In this document: piece after piece, positions 31,707 to 40,701 of the stretch | Layout: each line of letters starts with the position of its first letter | Numbering within the stretch: position 1 is the first letter of the stretch | Assembly: GCA_022842905.1 (NCBI GenBank) | Contig: JALHOS010000015.1 | Coordinates: forward strand, 1 to 41,050 | DNA: 41,050 nt | Direction: 5' to 3' | DNA from: Myxococcaceae bacterium | Lineage (GTDB): Bacteria; Myxococcota; Myxococcia; Myxococcales; Myxococcaceae | Made by a program: the position numbers and the translations under genes | The notes under the pieces: generated by a model | Told to the model about the DNA's origin: nothing | Databases searched by the model: none | The model's input: the letters and a program-made list of their open reading frames with translations, nothing else

Positions 31707-33968
31707 ATGAGCCTCGTTCGCATCGCCCTCGCCGCGGCCGCCGCCGCGCTCCTGGCCGGGTGCCCAGCGCCGTCGATCTGCGAGAAGGTCTCCAAGGCTG
31801 ACCTGTCCAACAAGACGCAGGCCTGCATGAGCGCGCTGCCGCCGCCGTTCTTGGGTGCGGACAAGGCGAGCTGCGGCATGAAGACGGCCGCGTGCAGCGC
31901 CAAGGACGTCGAGGCCATGGACAAGGCGCTCGGCTGCTTCGACCGCCTGCCGACCTGCACCGTGGACGCGCCGGGCGCTTGGCTGTCGCTGCGCGACGGC
32001 TGCTACGCCGAGCTCGACGCGCTGTCGCAGGCGTGCGTGGACGGGCTCATGTTCGTCAACCCTGCCAAAGACGCCGGCGTGGAGCCGGTCGACGCGGGCC
32101 CGCAGCCCGTCACCGACGGCGGTGAAGGGGTGCACCTGGTGGTGGTGGGCGACGAGCGCGACTTCGCGTTGGCCTGGTCCACCCAGCAGCCCTCGAGTGA
32201 GGTCAATCAGTGGGTGGTCGTCTCGCGCAACGCGGCGGACGAGCTGCTGCCCGAGGTGGTGCTCCCCGGCGAGGCGCGCACGCTGATCGTCCGCGACGCA
32301 GGGCTGCGGCTGCCCGACGGCGGCGCCGAGCGCTTCACGCGGCGCTTCTTCGTGGTGGGCTTCACGGCAGACGCGAGCATCGCGCTCGGCATTCCCGACG
32401 GCGGCCTGCCGGATCCGGACGCCGGCGTGCTGCGCTGCACGTCCAACATTCAGTGCCCGTTCGATGAAGTGTGCAGCGCGGGCCAGTGCCGCCGCGAGCT
32501 GTGTGTGGTGCAAGGGCCCATGACTTGCCCGCAGGACTACGCCTGCGACCGTCCTGGTGTCTGCCTGCGCCAGCTCGGCGACGCCGGCACCTTCGACGCG
32601 GGGATCTTCCGGCGCGATGCGGGCATGCCGGTCGATCGGCGCTTCCCGATGGTGTCCGCCGTCGTCACGGCGAGCGTGGGGCCGATCTCACCGCCTCCAG
32701 CGGTGGCGCTCGGGAGCTTCACCGCGTCGCGCCCCGACGTCGTGGCGATCGACTCCGCTCGCGTCGTCACCGTGGCGCAGCAGGACAGCAACGTGGTGGC
32801 CCACGTGTCGAGCAAGCGGGGCCGCGACTATGTGACCGAAGAGGTCGACACCACCGTGCTGATCGACACCCGCGGCTCCGAGGCCCGGCTCACCTACAAC
32901 CCGGACAGCCGCACCGTGTTCGTCTGCTACACGGCCGGCGTCGGCGTGCGGGTGCGGCGCAGCACCGACTTCGGCAAGACGTGGCTGCTCGATACCCTGT
33001 CGATCGACCCGCCGATCGTCGACGGCGGCGCGGGTGGGCTCATCGGCAGCTGCGATCTGTCACCTGGCCAGGGCGGCGGCGCGGTGCTGGTGACGGTGGA
33101 GCCGCCGAGCCTGGTGGTGCGCCTGCTCAGCCCGACGTTGCAGGTCACCGGCACCGACGTCGCGTTCACCGGCAACGACGAGGCCGACGCGGGGCTCGGC
33201 GCCATCGGCTCACCCCAGCATCCCGCGGTGGCGTCCCTGCCGAACGAGCCGACGATCCACGTCACCTTCACCGCCCAGCGCGTCGCGGACTCGACCGGCC
33301 GCCGCGACCCGGAGACGTACGGCGTCTTCCGCGCGCCGAACTCGCCCTTCGGCGCCCAGCCGCCGGCGCCGCTCGGCGTGCTCAACCCCTTCCTGCAGGA
33401 CTACTCGACGGTGGCGATCGACCCCGTCACCAAGCGCGTCGTCGCCGCGTACACGTCGACCGAGCAGAACGCCGCGATGGTGCCGTACTCCACGATCTAC
33501 TTTTCGCTCTTCAACGCCCAGCTCAAGCGGTGGGGCACCGGCAGCGACCTCAACGTGCAGTACCGAAGCCCGCTCAACGTGCACCCGCTGCTGCCGGCCA
33601 AGCGGCCGGAGGTCGTCTGGGACGCGTTCGGCCCGTCGCTCAACGTGCTGCCCGACGGCCGCATCTTCCTGGGCTTCACGGCGGGGGAGCGGAGCATTCC
33701 CACGATCGGCAACGACTACCGCGCGTACGTGGTGCAGTTCGACCTGACCGCGCCGAACCCGGTCGTGGCGCCGCCGGGGTGGTTCGTGCCTCCAGCGCTC
33801 AAGCTGTCCGACGTGCGCGTCCGCGATCCGAGGTCCGGCGCGGGGCCGGTGGCGCCGGTGGCGGCCTACGCGGTGGACAGCCAGCTGTCGCTCTACGGCG
33901 TCTTCCCGGAAGGTACCGGGGTCGCCGGGGACTTCGACGGCCGGGCGTACCTGGTGGTGCGGCCGTAG
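31707..33968 (+). CDS. Lipoprotein with Cys-rich module and BNR-like beta-propeller region
   Basis: 753 residues. The signal MSLVRIALAAAAAALLAGC ends in a lipobox Cys. The first 120 residues hold several Cys (CEKVSKADLSNKTQAC ...). A beta-sandwich-like part follows, then a Cys-rich knot near residues 244-290 (CTSNIQCPFDEVCSAGQC ...). The C-terminal 450 residues are beta-rich with a sialidase/BNR-type repeat (RRSTDFGKTWLLDT near 418-431) and other strands that resemble a propeller, but no catalytic set of a sialidase is evident. It is 61 bases upstream of the IgGFc-binding-like gene, and both are surface lipoproteins, so a shared adhesion or matrix role is a fair guess. Confidence 0.82.
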   Translation: MSLVRIALAAAAAALLAGCPAPSICEKVSKADLSNKTQACMSALPPPFLGADKASCGMKTAACSAKDVEAMDKALGCFDRLPTCTVDAPGAWLSLRDGCYAELDALSQACVDGLMFVNPAKDAGVEPVDAGPQPVTDGGEGVHLVVVGDERDFALAWSTQQPSSEVNQWVVVSRNAADELLPEVVLPGEARTLIVRDAGLRLPDGGAERFTRRFFVVGFTADASIALGIPDGGLPDPDAGVLRCTSNIQCPFDEVCSAGQCRRELCVVQGPMTCPQDYACDRPGVCLRQLGDAGTFDAGIFRRDAGMPVDRRFPMVSAVVTASVGPISPPPAVALGSFTASRPDVVAIDSARVVTVAQQDSNVVAHVSSKRGRDYVTEEVDTTVLIDTRGSEARLTYNPDSRTVFVCYTAGVGVRVRRSTDFGKTWLLDTLSIDPPIVDGGAGGLIGSCDLSPGQGGGAVLVTVEPPSLVVRLLSPTLQVTGTDVAFTGNDEADAGLGAIGSPQHPAVASLPNEPTIHVTFTAQRVADSTGRRDPETYGVFRAPNSPFGAQPPAPLGVLNPFLQDYSTVAIDPVTKRVVAAYTSTEQNAAMVPYSTIYFSLFNAQLKRWGTGSDLNVQYRSPLNVHPLLPAKRPEVVWDAFGPSLNVLPDGRIFLGFTAGERSIPTIGNDYRAYVVQFDLTAPNPVVAPPGWFVPPALKLSDVRVRDPRSGAGPVAPVAAYAVDSQLSLYGVFPEGTGVAGDFDGRAYLVVRP

Positions 33969-34029
33969 GCCACTTTGGCTATAGGGGCGCCCTCGCTGCT
34001 TCGTGAGGAGCGGGAAGGGTGCCTTCGAC

Positions 34030-36597
34030 ATGTCGCGTGCGAACCGAGTCTTGGGGCTGTGCTGGCTGGTGGCACTGGCCGGGTGTGAGACCGTCCGCGT
34101 TCGCACCCAGGACGACGGTGGTCCGGTGTGCCCCGAAGGGGAGCAGCTGATCCAGGGCACCTGCCGCTTCGTGTGCACCCGGGACTCCCAGTGCCCTTCG
34201 GCCAAGCGCTGTGACGTGTTGCTCGGGCAGTGTGTGGACCGAACGCAGGCCGTCGACGCGGGCCGGCGGGTCGTCTGCACCGAGGGCGCCGAGCGCTGCC
34301 GCGCGGACAACAAGGCGGTCGAGCGCTGCGCGGCTGACGGCGGGTGGGCGACGTCGCAGGAGTGCCCGGGGCTCGAAGGCTTCTGCCAGAACGATCGCTG
34401 CCTGGCGTGCCGGCCGGGCACGGCGCGCTGCCCGCCGACGCCGCTCAACGAGGCGCAGGTCTGCCGGCCGGACGGCTCCGGCTACCGCAGCATCACCTGC
34501 GCGGGCGCGGCGACCTGCCAGGCGGGCCTCTGCGCGGAGTGTGCCCAGGGCATGCGCCGCTGCAGCCCCGACGGCAAGAGCGTGCAGGAGTGCCAGCGGC
34601 AGCCCCGCGAAGAGCTGGCGCTGGGCTTCGCCGACGTCGGCGACAACTTCGACGGCACCTGCATCACCCAGCAGTGCACGTCGGCCAGCGGCGTCCCGGC
34701 CTGCGTGGCGCCGGCCTGTGTGCCGGGCACCCAGCAGTGCCTGAGCCTGACGACGTTGCAGGTCTGCGGGCCGACCGGCGCATGGCAGAACCAAGTCTGC
34801 GCGAGCCAGCCGGGGGCGACCGCGAACTCCGAGTGCCAGAACGGCGCCTGCGTCGACGAGTGCGCGGACGCCGTGCGGCAGAAGAGCTACTTCGGGTGTG
34901 AGTACTGGACGACGGTCATGGACAACGGCGTCGCCCCCGTCGAGTTCAAGGCCAACACGCTGCAAGGGCAGGGCACGGTCGACAGCGAGTTCGCGTTCGT
35001 GGTGTCCAACCGCTCGGCGCTGCCGACCCGCGTCGAGGTCAAGCGCTGGCGGAACGGCGCCGAAGAGACGGTGAAGGACCAGATGGTGCCGGGCCGCAAC
35101 GACGCGGCCACCAAGGGCGTCGCGGTGATCAAGGTGCCGTGGCAGTCGCTGGGCCGGCGCACCGACGCGGTCGGCATCACCGCGCGCGACCTGTACGCGT
35201 ACCGGCTGACGTCCAACCGCCCGGTGACGGTGTACCAGTTCAACCCGCTGGCGGCGGTGGTGACGGGGCCGTCGTGTCTGCTGTTCTGCTCGAGCCCGGA
35301 CGCGGAGTGTGTGAACGGCCGCTGCCAGACGTACTCGTATTCGAATGACGCGTCGCTGCTGCTGCCCGCACACATTCTGGGGACGTCGTACGTGGGTTTG
35401 GTGCCGGAGCACGTCACCGCCCGCAGCCCGCTTTCCAGCTCGGCGCCGCAGATCTTCGGGAACAACACCCTGTCGATCGTCGCGACGAAGAACGGCACCG
35501 AGGTGACGGTCAAGGCAACGGCGCGCACCCTTGCGAGCACCACGGGCACCCCGATCCCCGCGATCGCCGCGGGAGGGACCGCTACCTTCACGCTGGCGCG
35601 CTACGAGGTGTTGCAGCTGTCGAGCGACAACCCGATCGAGCTGCAGACCGGCTCGACCGTGGGCAACCTCGAGTGTGGAACCAACCCGTTCCCCACGGGG
35701 GGCGGCCAGGTCTGCCGGGTGTCGGGCGATCTGACGGGCACGGTGATCACCTCGAGCGACCCCATCGCCGTCTTCGGCGGCGCCAAGTGCACGCTGCGCG
35801 GTTACCGCGACACCGCGTGTGATCACGTCGAAGAGCAGCTCTTCCCCTTCGTCACCTGGGGGCAGCGCTTCGTGGCCGTGCGCACCGCGCCGCTGCGGCT
35901 GGTGAACGGCACCTTCGCCGACGCGGCCAACGCCGGTCCGGACTACTACAAGATCGTCGCCGGCTGCCCCGACAGCCAGTGCCCCAACGGCACGCTGATC
36001 ACCCTGTCACAGAACGGCGTCCCGGCGCCGGGCAACGTGCTCTCGCAGGCCGCGGGCATGGGCTGCTCTCCGGGCACGAGCCTGGCGCAGAACACCTGCC
36101 GGCTGCGCGGCGGCCGCTTCGTGGAGTTCACCAGCAAGCAGTCCTTCACCATCACCGCGGACCGGCCGATCCAAGTCGCGCAGATGTTTGCGGGGCAGAA
36201 CGCGACGACGGGCACGGTGCGGCCGGATCAGGGCGACCCGTCGCTCGTGCTGCTGCCGCCGATCGAACAGTGGCGCAGCAACTACACGGTCCTCACCGCG
36301 CCGGGCATTCGCGACAACTACCTGGGCCTGGTGGTGGACGACGCGCGCGTCGCGAGCGTCACCGTCAACGGCGGGCCGGTGACGACCTGGACCACGATCC
36401 CGACCACCACCTTCAAGGTGGCGAACGTCGCGGTGCCGATCGGCACGCACACGATCCAGGTCGCCGCGAAGCCTGGGCAGACGACGCTGCCGGGCGCGGG
36501 CGTGACGGTCTACGGCTTCGACAGCTACGTGAGCTACGGCTACACGGGCGGCCTGGACCTGAGCACGATCGTCAGCGGCATCAACCCGGGCGGGTGA
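34030..36597 (+). CDS. IgGFc-binding-like surface lipoprotein
   Basis: 855 residues. The signal RANRVLGLCWLVALAGC has lipobox LAGC. Residues 25-290 are Cys-rich (CPEGEQLIQGTCRFVC, CRADNKAVERCAADGGW ...). From about residue 440 the sequence follows the IgGFc-binding family: AHILGTSYVGLVPEHV, NGTEVTVKAT, FTLARYEVLQLSSD, then VITSSDPIAVFGGAKC and ACDHVEEQLFPFVTWGQRF. The family is named after a mucin-like human protein; bacterial members are surface proteins of unclear ligand. ATG 34030 follows a GGAAGGG site; a GTG 27 bases upstream is less likely because it would put nine residues before the signal. It converges on the AglZ-like gene with 15 bases between stops. Confidence 0.88.
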   Translation: MSRANRVLGLCWLVALAGCETVRVRTQDDGGPVCPEGEQLIQGTCRFVCTRDSQCPSAKRCDVLLGQCVDRTQAVDAGRRVVCTEGAERCRADNKAVERCAADGGWATSQECPGLEGFCQNDRCLACRPGTARCPPTPLNEAQVCRPDGSGYRSITCAGAATCQAGLCAECAQGMRRCSPDGKSVQECQRQPREELALGFADVGDNFDGTCITQQCTSASGVPACVAPACVPGTQQCLSLTTLQVCGPTGAWQNQVCASQPGATANSECQNGACVDECADAVRQKSYFGCEYWTTVMDNGVAPVEFKANTLQGQGTVDSEFAFVVSNRSALPTRVEVKRWRNGAEETVKDQMVPGRNDAATKGVAVIKVPWQSLGRRTDAVGITARDLYAYRLTSNRPVTVYQFNPLAAVVTGPSCLLFCSSPDAECVNGRCQTYSYSNDASLLLPAHILGTSYVGLVPEHVTARSPLSSSAPQIFGNNTLSIVATKNGTEVTVKATARTLASTTGTPIPAIAAGGTATFTLARYEVLQLSSDNPIELQTGSTVGNLECGTNPFPTGGGQVCRVSGDLTGTVITSSDPIAVFGGAKCTLRGYRDTACDHVEEQLFPFVTWGQRFVAVRTAPLRLVNGTFADAANAGPDYYKIVAGCPDSQCPNGTLITLSQNGVPAPGNVLSQAAGMGCSPGTSLAQNTCRLRGGRFVEFTSKQSFTITADRPIQVAQMFAGQNATTGTVRPDQGDPSLVLLPPIEQWRSNYTVLTAPGIRDNYLGLVVDDARVASVTVNGGPVTTWTTIPTTTFKVANVAVPIGTHTIQVAAKPGQTTLPGAGVTVYGFDSYVSYGYTGGLDLSTIVSGINPGG

Positions 36598-36612
36598 CGT
36601 CGGCCGTCGCGG

Positions 36613-39600
36613 TCATTCGCCCAGGTTGTCGATGATCGACGTGAAGTCGGCTTCGTCGTCGGTCGCGGCCTTGGGCAGCGCGGACGCAGGCACTGAGGGC
36701 TTGGCAGGGGCAGCGGGGCGCGCAGGCGCGGCGGCGGGCTTCGCTGCGGGTTTGGCCGGAGGCTTCGTCGCCGGCACGGCTGCGTCGGTCGCTGCGTCGA
36801 CAGGCACGGCGTTCACCGACGTCGGCGGTTCGGGGTCCTCGCCGAGCGCGGCGTTGATCGACGAAGCGACCGCAGGCTTTGCCCCCGCCGTGGCCGGCCG
36901 CGGCGCGGCGCTCGTCGCCGGCTTGTTCTTGTAGCGTGCCAGCTCCAGCTCGACGACCTTGAGCTGCTTGGTCTTCTCCTGCACCGAGTCCTGGAGCTTC
37001 TTGATCTCCTGCGCCTTGAGCTGCTCGCGGCGCTCCAGCTCCGCCTTCTGCTTGGCGTTGAGCTCGTCGATCGCCTTCTGGTGCGCGGCCTCGAGCGCCT
37101 TGCGGTCGCCGCCGGCCGACTGCACCTTGCTCGTCGCTTCCTGGGCCTTGGCCTCGGCGGCGGCCAGCTTCGCCTGGAACTCCTTCTCGAGCCGGGTCTT
37201 CGTCGCGGACGATCCTTCGAGCGCCTGCTCCAGCTCGGACGCCCGCCGCTGCCGCTGCGCCAGCTGGCTCTGCGCTTCCTTGAGCCGCGACTCCATCTCC
37301 GTGAGCTTCGCGGTCGTCTCTTGCTGGACCTGGGCCACCCGCTGCTCGGCCTTCTGCGCCTTGGCGGCTGCTTCCTCGATCGCCTTCTTGGCCTGGGCCT
37401 TCTCGGCGGTCAGGGCAGCGGCGGCTTCCTGCAGCTTGGTGTTGGCCTGCGTCAGCGCGGCCTGCGTCTGCGTCTTGCTGGCTTCGCGCTCGGCCTGGCC
37501 CTGCGTCAGCGCTTCGGTCGCCTTCTTCAGCTCGGCGGCCTTCGCGGCGCCGTCCTTCTTCGCCGCGTCGAGCTCTCCGCTGAGCTGAGTCACCTTCGCG
37601 GTCAGCTCGTCCTGGCGCTTCTTCCCGTCGTCCTGCGCCGCCTTGAGCTTGAGCTCGAGCGCCTTGCCGGCCTCGGTCTTCGCGGTGACTTCTCGTGACA
37701 GCGCGTCGACCTGCCGCGCCTTCTCCTGCTGCGCCGTCGTCAGCTTGCGCAGCGTGTCGGCCAGCTCCTTGGCCTTGGCGGCGAGATCGTTCTTGAGCAG
37801 CTCCTCGCGGCGGGTGCCTTCCTCGGTGAGGACGGCGATCCGGTCTTCCAGGTTCTGCCGCGAGTCTTCGGCCTGGGCGAACTGCGCGTTGAGCTGGGTG
37901 AGGTCGCCGACCTTGAGCCCCAGCTCCTGCTTGGTCGCCGCCAGCTGCTCGCTCAAGTCCTGGCCGAGGTCTTGGGCGTTGGCCAGCTCGCCCTCGAGCC
38001 CGGCGACCCGCGCCTGGAACTCCGCGGTGCTCTTGGCGTTGGCCTTCTGCTCGGTGTCCAGGGCGTGGCGGGTCTGCTCGAGCAGCTTCTTGGCGTGCTC
38101 CAGGGTGCCGTGGGTCTGCTGGAGCTCGGCGGTCGTCTTCTCGAGCTTCTGCGACAGCTCGTCGCGGTGGGCGCCGACCTCGTGGTGCGCGGCCGTGAGC
38201 GCTTCGTGCGCGCCCTGCAGCTCGGACAGCGCGGTCTTGAGCCCGCCGATCTCCCCGGTCAGCGCGGTCTCGGTGTCGGCCTTGGCCTGTTCGGTCTGCT
38301 GCAGGACGCCCGAGAGCCGCTGGATCTCGGTGCGCGCCGCGACCAGGTCGGCCTGCCGCTCGTCCCGTTCCTTGCGCGTCTGCGCCAGCTCGTTCTGCGT
38401 GCGCTGGAGCGTCTGGGTGGTGCTGCCCAGCTCGGCGTTGCGCTTGTCCAGCTCGGCCAGCGTCTGGCCCAGGCGGTCTTCGGTGTCGGTGAGGGTGCCG
38501 CGGAGTTGGTTGAGCTCGTCGTTGAGGGCGCTCAGCGTGCCGTCGCGCTCCGCCACTGTGGCCTGCAGCCCCACGATCTCCGTCTGACGCTGCTCGAGCG
38601 TCTGCTCCAGCGAGCTGACCGTGCCGTCGCGCTCGGCGATGGTGGCGGTGGCCTGCGCCAGCTTCCCTTCCAGCCGCTCGATGGAACTCGCGCGGTCGGC
38701 CAAGTCGGCGGCCTGCTGATCGAGGCTCGCCTGGCGCGCGGCCAGCGTCTCGTTGAGGTCGGCGATCGTCGCGGTGTGCGTGTCGATCGTCCCGTTGGCC
38801 TGCTCGAGCTGCTGCTTGAGGTCCGCCTCGAGCGAGTCCTTCGCGGCGTTCAGGTCGTCCAGCTGCTGCGTGAGCTCGGCTTCGCGGTCGGCCAGCGCGG
38901 CCTTGGCGGCTTCGACTTCTCCTTCCAGCTCGCCGATGCGCTCGAGGCGCTCTTGGATCTGCGACTGCAGGTCGGCTTCCTGCCGGTCCTTGCGCTCGAC
39001 GGTCTCAGCCAACTCCGTCTCGAGCTGCGAGACGCGCCCGTCGCGGGTGGCGATCTTCTCGGTGAGGCTGGCCTCGAGCTCGTTCTTCTCGGCGCCGAGC
39101 GTCTCGTAGCTGCTCTTGAGCGCGGCGATCTCCCCTTCGAGCTCGCCGGCCTTCTCCGCTGCCCGGCCGCGGGTCTGCGCCAGCTCGTCTTCGAGTCGGG
39201 CGATCTCCGTGTCCGACCGCTGCGCGTGCTCCTGCGAGAGCCGCAGCTTCGACTCCAGGTCGAGCACCGTGGTGTCGCGCTCGGTCTGCGTCTTCTGGAG
39301 CGTCTCGTTGAGCGCCGCCAGCTGGCCGTCGTACTCGGCGTACCGCGTGTCGCGCGCGGCTTCCGACGCCTGGAAGTTCGTCGTCGTCTGCTCGAGCTCG
39401 CCGGTCAGCCGCTGCGCCTCGGCGGTCTTCGCGTTGAGCCCGTTGGTGAGGTCGGTCAGCTTGACCTCGAAGTCCAGGGTGGCGACCTGGTACTCCTTCT
39501 CGAGCTGCTCGTATTCGCTGCGCTGGCTCTCCAGTTCCTGCGCGCGGCGGCTCAGCTCGTCTTCCTTGGCGGACACCTCGCGGCGCAGTGAGTTGACTTC

Positions 39601-40563
39601 TTTTTCCTTCGCCGAGACGACCTCGATGACTTCCTTCTCGCCGATGAACTTCTGCAGGAGCAGATCTTCGACCTGCCGGCCGTGCTCCCGTTCCTTCTCG
39701 ACGAGCGTGTTCTGCGCGTCGTTGAGTCGGCGGGTGATGTCGTCGAGCTGGAGCTTGACTCCTTGAATCTCGACGTCCTTCTCGTTGAGCCGGTCTTCGA
39801 CGCCGAGCAGCTCACGCTCGCGGACGCTCCAGATCTCGGAGATGCGGGCGACCTGCGCTTCGCGGACCTTCAGCTCGTCGCGCAGCAGCTGGATCTTCGC
39901 TTCCGGGGTGCCGAGCTGATCGCGGCGCGGCGTGGGGCGCTTGAGCTCGCGGGACTCGGCGAGCAGCTCGGTCTTGCGATCGGCGATCGACTGGAACGCG
40001 CGGTCGAGGAACTGGCGATCCTCTTCGGTGAGCGCGCTGCGGCGCTCGCGCTTGGGTAGCCGCGGCGGCCCGGCGGCCTTGAGCGGCGGCGGGGCGCCTG
40101 GATCTGGCGGTGGGGCAGCCGCCGCTCCTCCGCCCAGCAACGCGTTGTCCAACGTCGAGTCCATGTCGTCCGCGGACGGCGCGGCCTGCGGGGCACCAGC
40201 GAAGGTCTGGCTCAAGCGGGTCAACTCCCCCATTTCGAAGGGTATGGCGAGGTAGCCGTTGGCGGCGGTGGGCCCGGCGGCGTGCTGCTGGAGGCCTTCG
40301 GTGCCGACGTCGCTGGACAGGAGGATCACCGGCAGCTTGGTGCCGAAGCGGCCCTTGCGAATGTTGCCGCACAGCACGAAGCCGTTCGTGTCCGGCAGCT
40401 CCGCGCGGATGATGATGAGGTCCGGCGTGCGTTGATCGAGCTCGCGCGTGGCCTCGGCGGCGCTGGCGGCGAGGCTCGGAACGAAGCCGGCATCCTTGAG
40501 GCCTGACGCCATGGTCAGGGCGAGATCGTTACGGCTTTCGACAATCAGGACGCGGCGTTCCAT
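36613..40563 (-). CDS. aglZ: AglZ-like gliding-motility protein: pseudo-receiver plus long coiled coil
   Basis: 1316 residues. Residues 1-120 form a receiver fold without phosphorylation residues: the acidic pair is VESRN, the phosphoacceptor position is R53 (IIRAELPD) and the usual Lys is I107 (YLAIPFE). A Pro/Ala linker follows (about 125-160), then about 1000 residues of heptad coiled coil rich in Glu, Gln, Leu, Ala and Lys, and a Pro/Ala-rich tail ending DDEADFTSIIDNLGE. This matches AglZ of Myxococcus xanthus (about 1400 residues), a cytoplasmic scaffold of the focal-adhesion motor complexes of A-motility. FrzS has the same plan but is about half as long. ATG 40563; no other agl genes are in view. 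Confidence 0.82.
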   Translation of the reverse strand: MERRVLIVESRNDLALTMASGLKDAGFVPSLAASAAEATRELDQRTPDLIIIRAELPDTNGFVLCGNIRKGRFGTKLPVILLSSDVGTEGLQQHAAGPTAANGYLAIPFEMGELTRLSQTFAGAPQAAPSADDMDSTLDNALLGGGAAAAPPPDPGAPPPLKAAGPPRLPKRERRSALTEEDRQFLDRAFQSIADRKTELLAESRELKRPTPRRDQLGTPEAKIQLLRDELKVREAQVARISEIWSVRERELLGVEDRLNEKDVEIQGVKLQLDDITRRLNDAQNTLVEKEREHGRQVEDLLLQKFIGEKEVIEVVSAKEKEVNSLRREVSAKEDELSRRAQELESQRSEYEQLEKEYQVATLDFEVKLTDLTNGLNAKTAEAQRLTGELEQTTTNFQASEAARDTRYAEYDGQLAALNETLQKTQTERDTTVLDLESKLRLSQEHAQRSDTEIARLEDELAQTRGRAAEKAGELEGEIAALKSSYETLGAEKNELEASLTEKIATRDGRVSQLETELAETVERKDRQEADLQSQIQERLERIGELEGEVEAAKAALADREAELTQQLDDLNAAKDSLEADLKQQLEQANGTIDTHTATIADLNETLAARQASLDQQAADLADRASSIERLEGKLAQATATIAERDGTVSSLEQTLEQRQTEIVGLQATVAERDGTLSALNDELNQLRGTLTDTEDRLGQTLAELDKRNAELGSTTQTLQRTQNELAQTRKERDERQADLVAARTEIQRLSGVLQQTEQAKADTETALTGEIGGLKTALSELQGAHEALTAAHHEVGAHRDELSQKLEKTTAELQQTHGTLEHAKKLLEQTRHALDTEQKANAKSTAEFQARVAGLEGELANAQDLGQDLSEQLAATKQELGLKVGDLTQLNAQFAQAEDSRQNLEDRIAVLTEEGTRREELLKNDLAAKAKELADTLRKLTTAQQEKARQVDALSREVTAKTEAGKALELKLKAAQDDGKKRQDELTAKVTQLSGELDAAKKDGAAKAAELKKATEALTQGQAEREASKTQTQAALTQANTKLQEAAAALTAEKAQAKKAIEEAAAKAQKAEQRVAQVQQETTAKLTEMESRLKEAQSQLAQRQRRASELEQALEGSSATKTRLEKEFQAKLAAAEAKAQEATSKVQSAGGDRKALEAAHQKAIDELNAKQKAELERREQLKAQEIKKLQDSVQEKTKQLKVVELELARYKNKPATSAAPRPATAGAKPAVASSINAALGEDPEPPTSVNAVPVDAATDAAVPATKPPAKPAAKPAAAPARPAAPAKPSVPASALPKAATDDEADFTSIIDNLGE

Positions 40564-40701
40564 GCGGTGTGCTTGGTGCCTCGAAAGAGAGTCCGCGACA
40601 TGGAGGAACGGCTGGCGCGGCGGGACGGGTGCGAAAACGTGCGGTGCAGTCTGCTACTTCGACGAAGGCCGGTAAACCGCGTTGTGCGGGGCGGGTGGAG
40701 A

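Noticed and set aside
31236-32513. Long N-terminal extension of the MoxR open frame
   Set aside because: It is antisense to the propeller lipoprotein, and MoxR homology begins just after ATG 31235.
37972-39591. 539-residue Leu/Arg-rich plus-strand frame
   Set aside because: Antisense of the coiled-coil coding region; its repeats mirror Glu/Gln/Leu heptads on the other strand.
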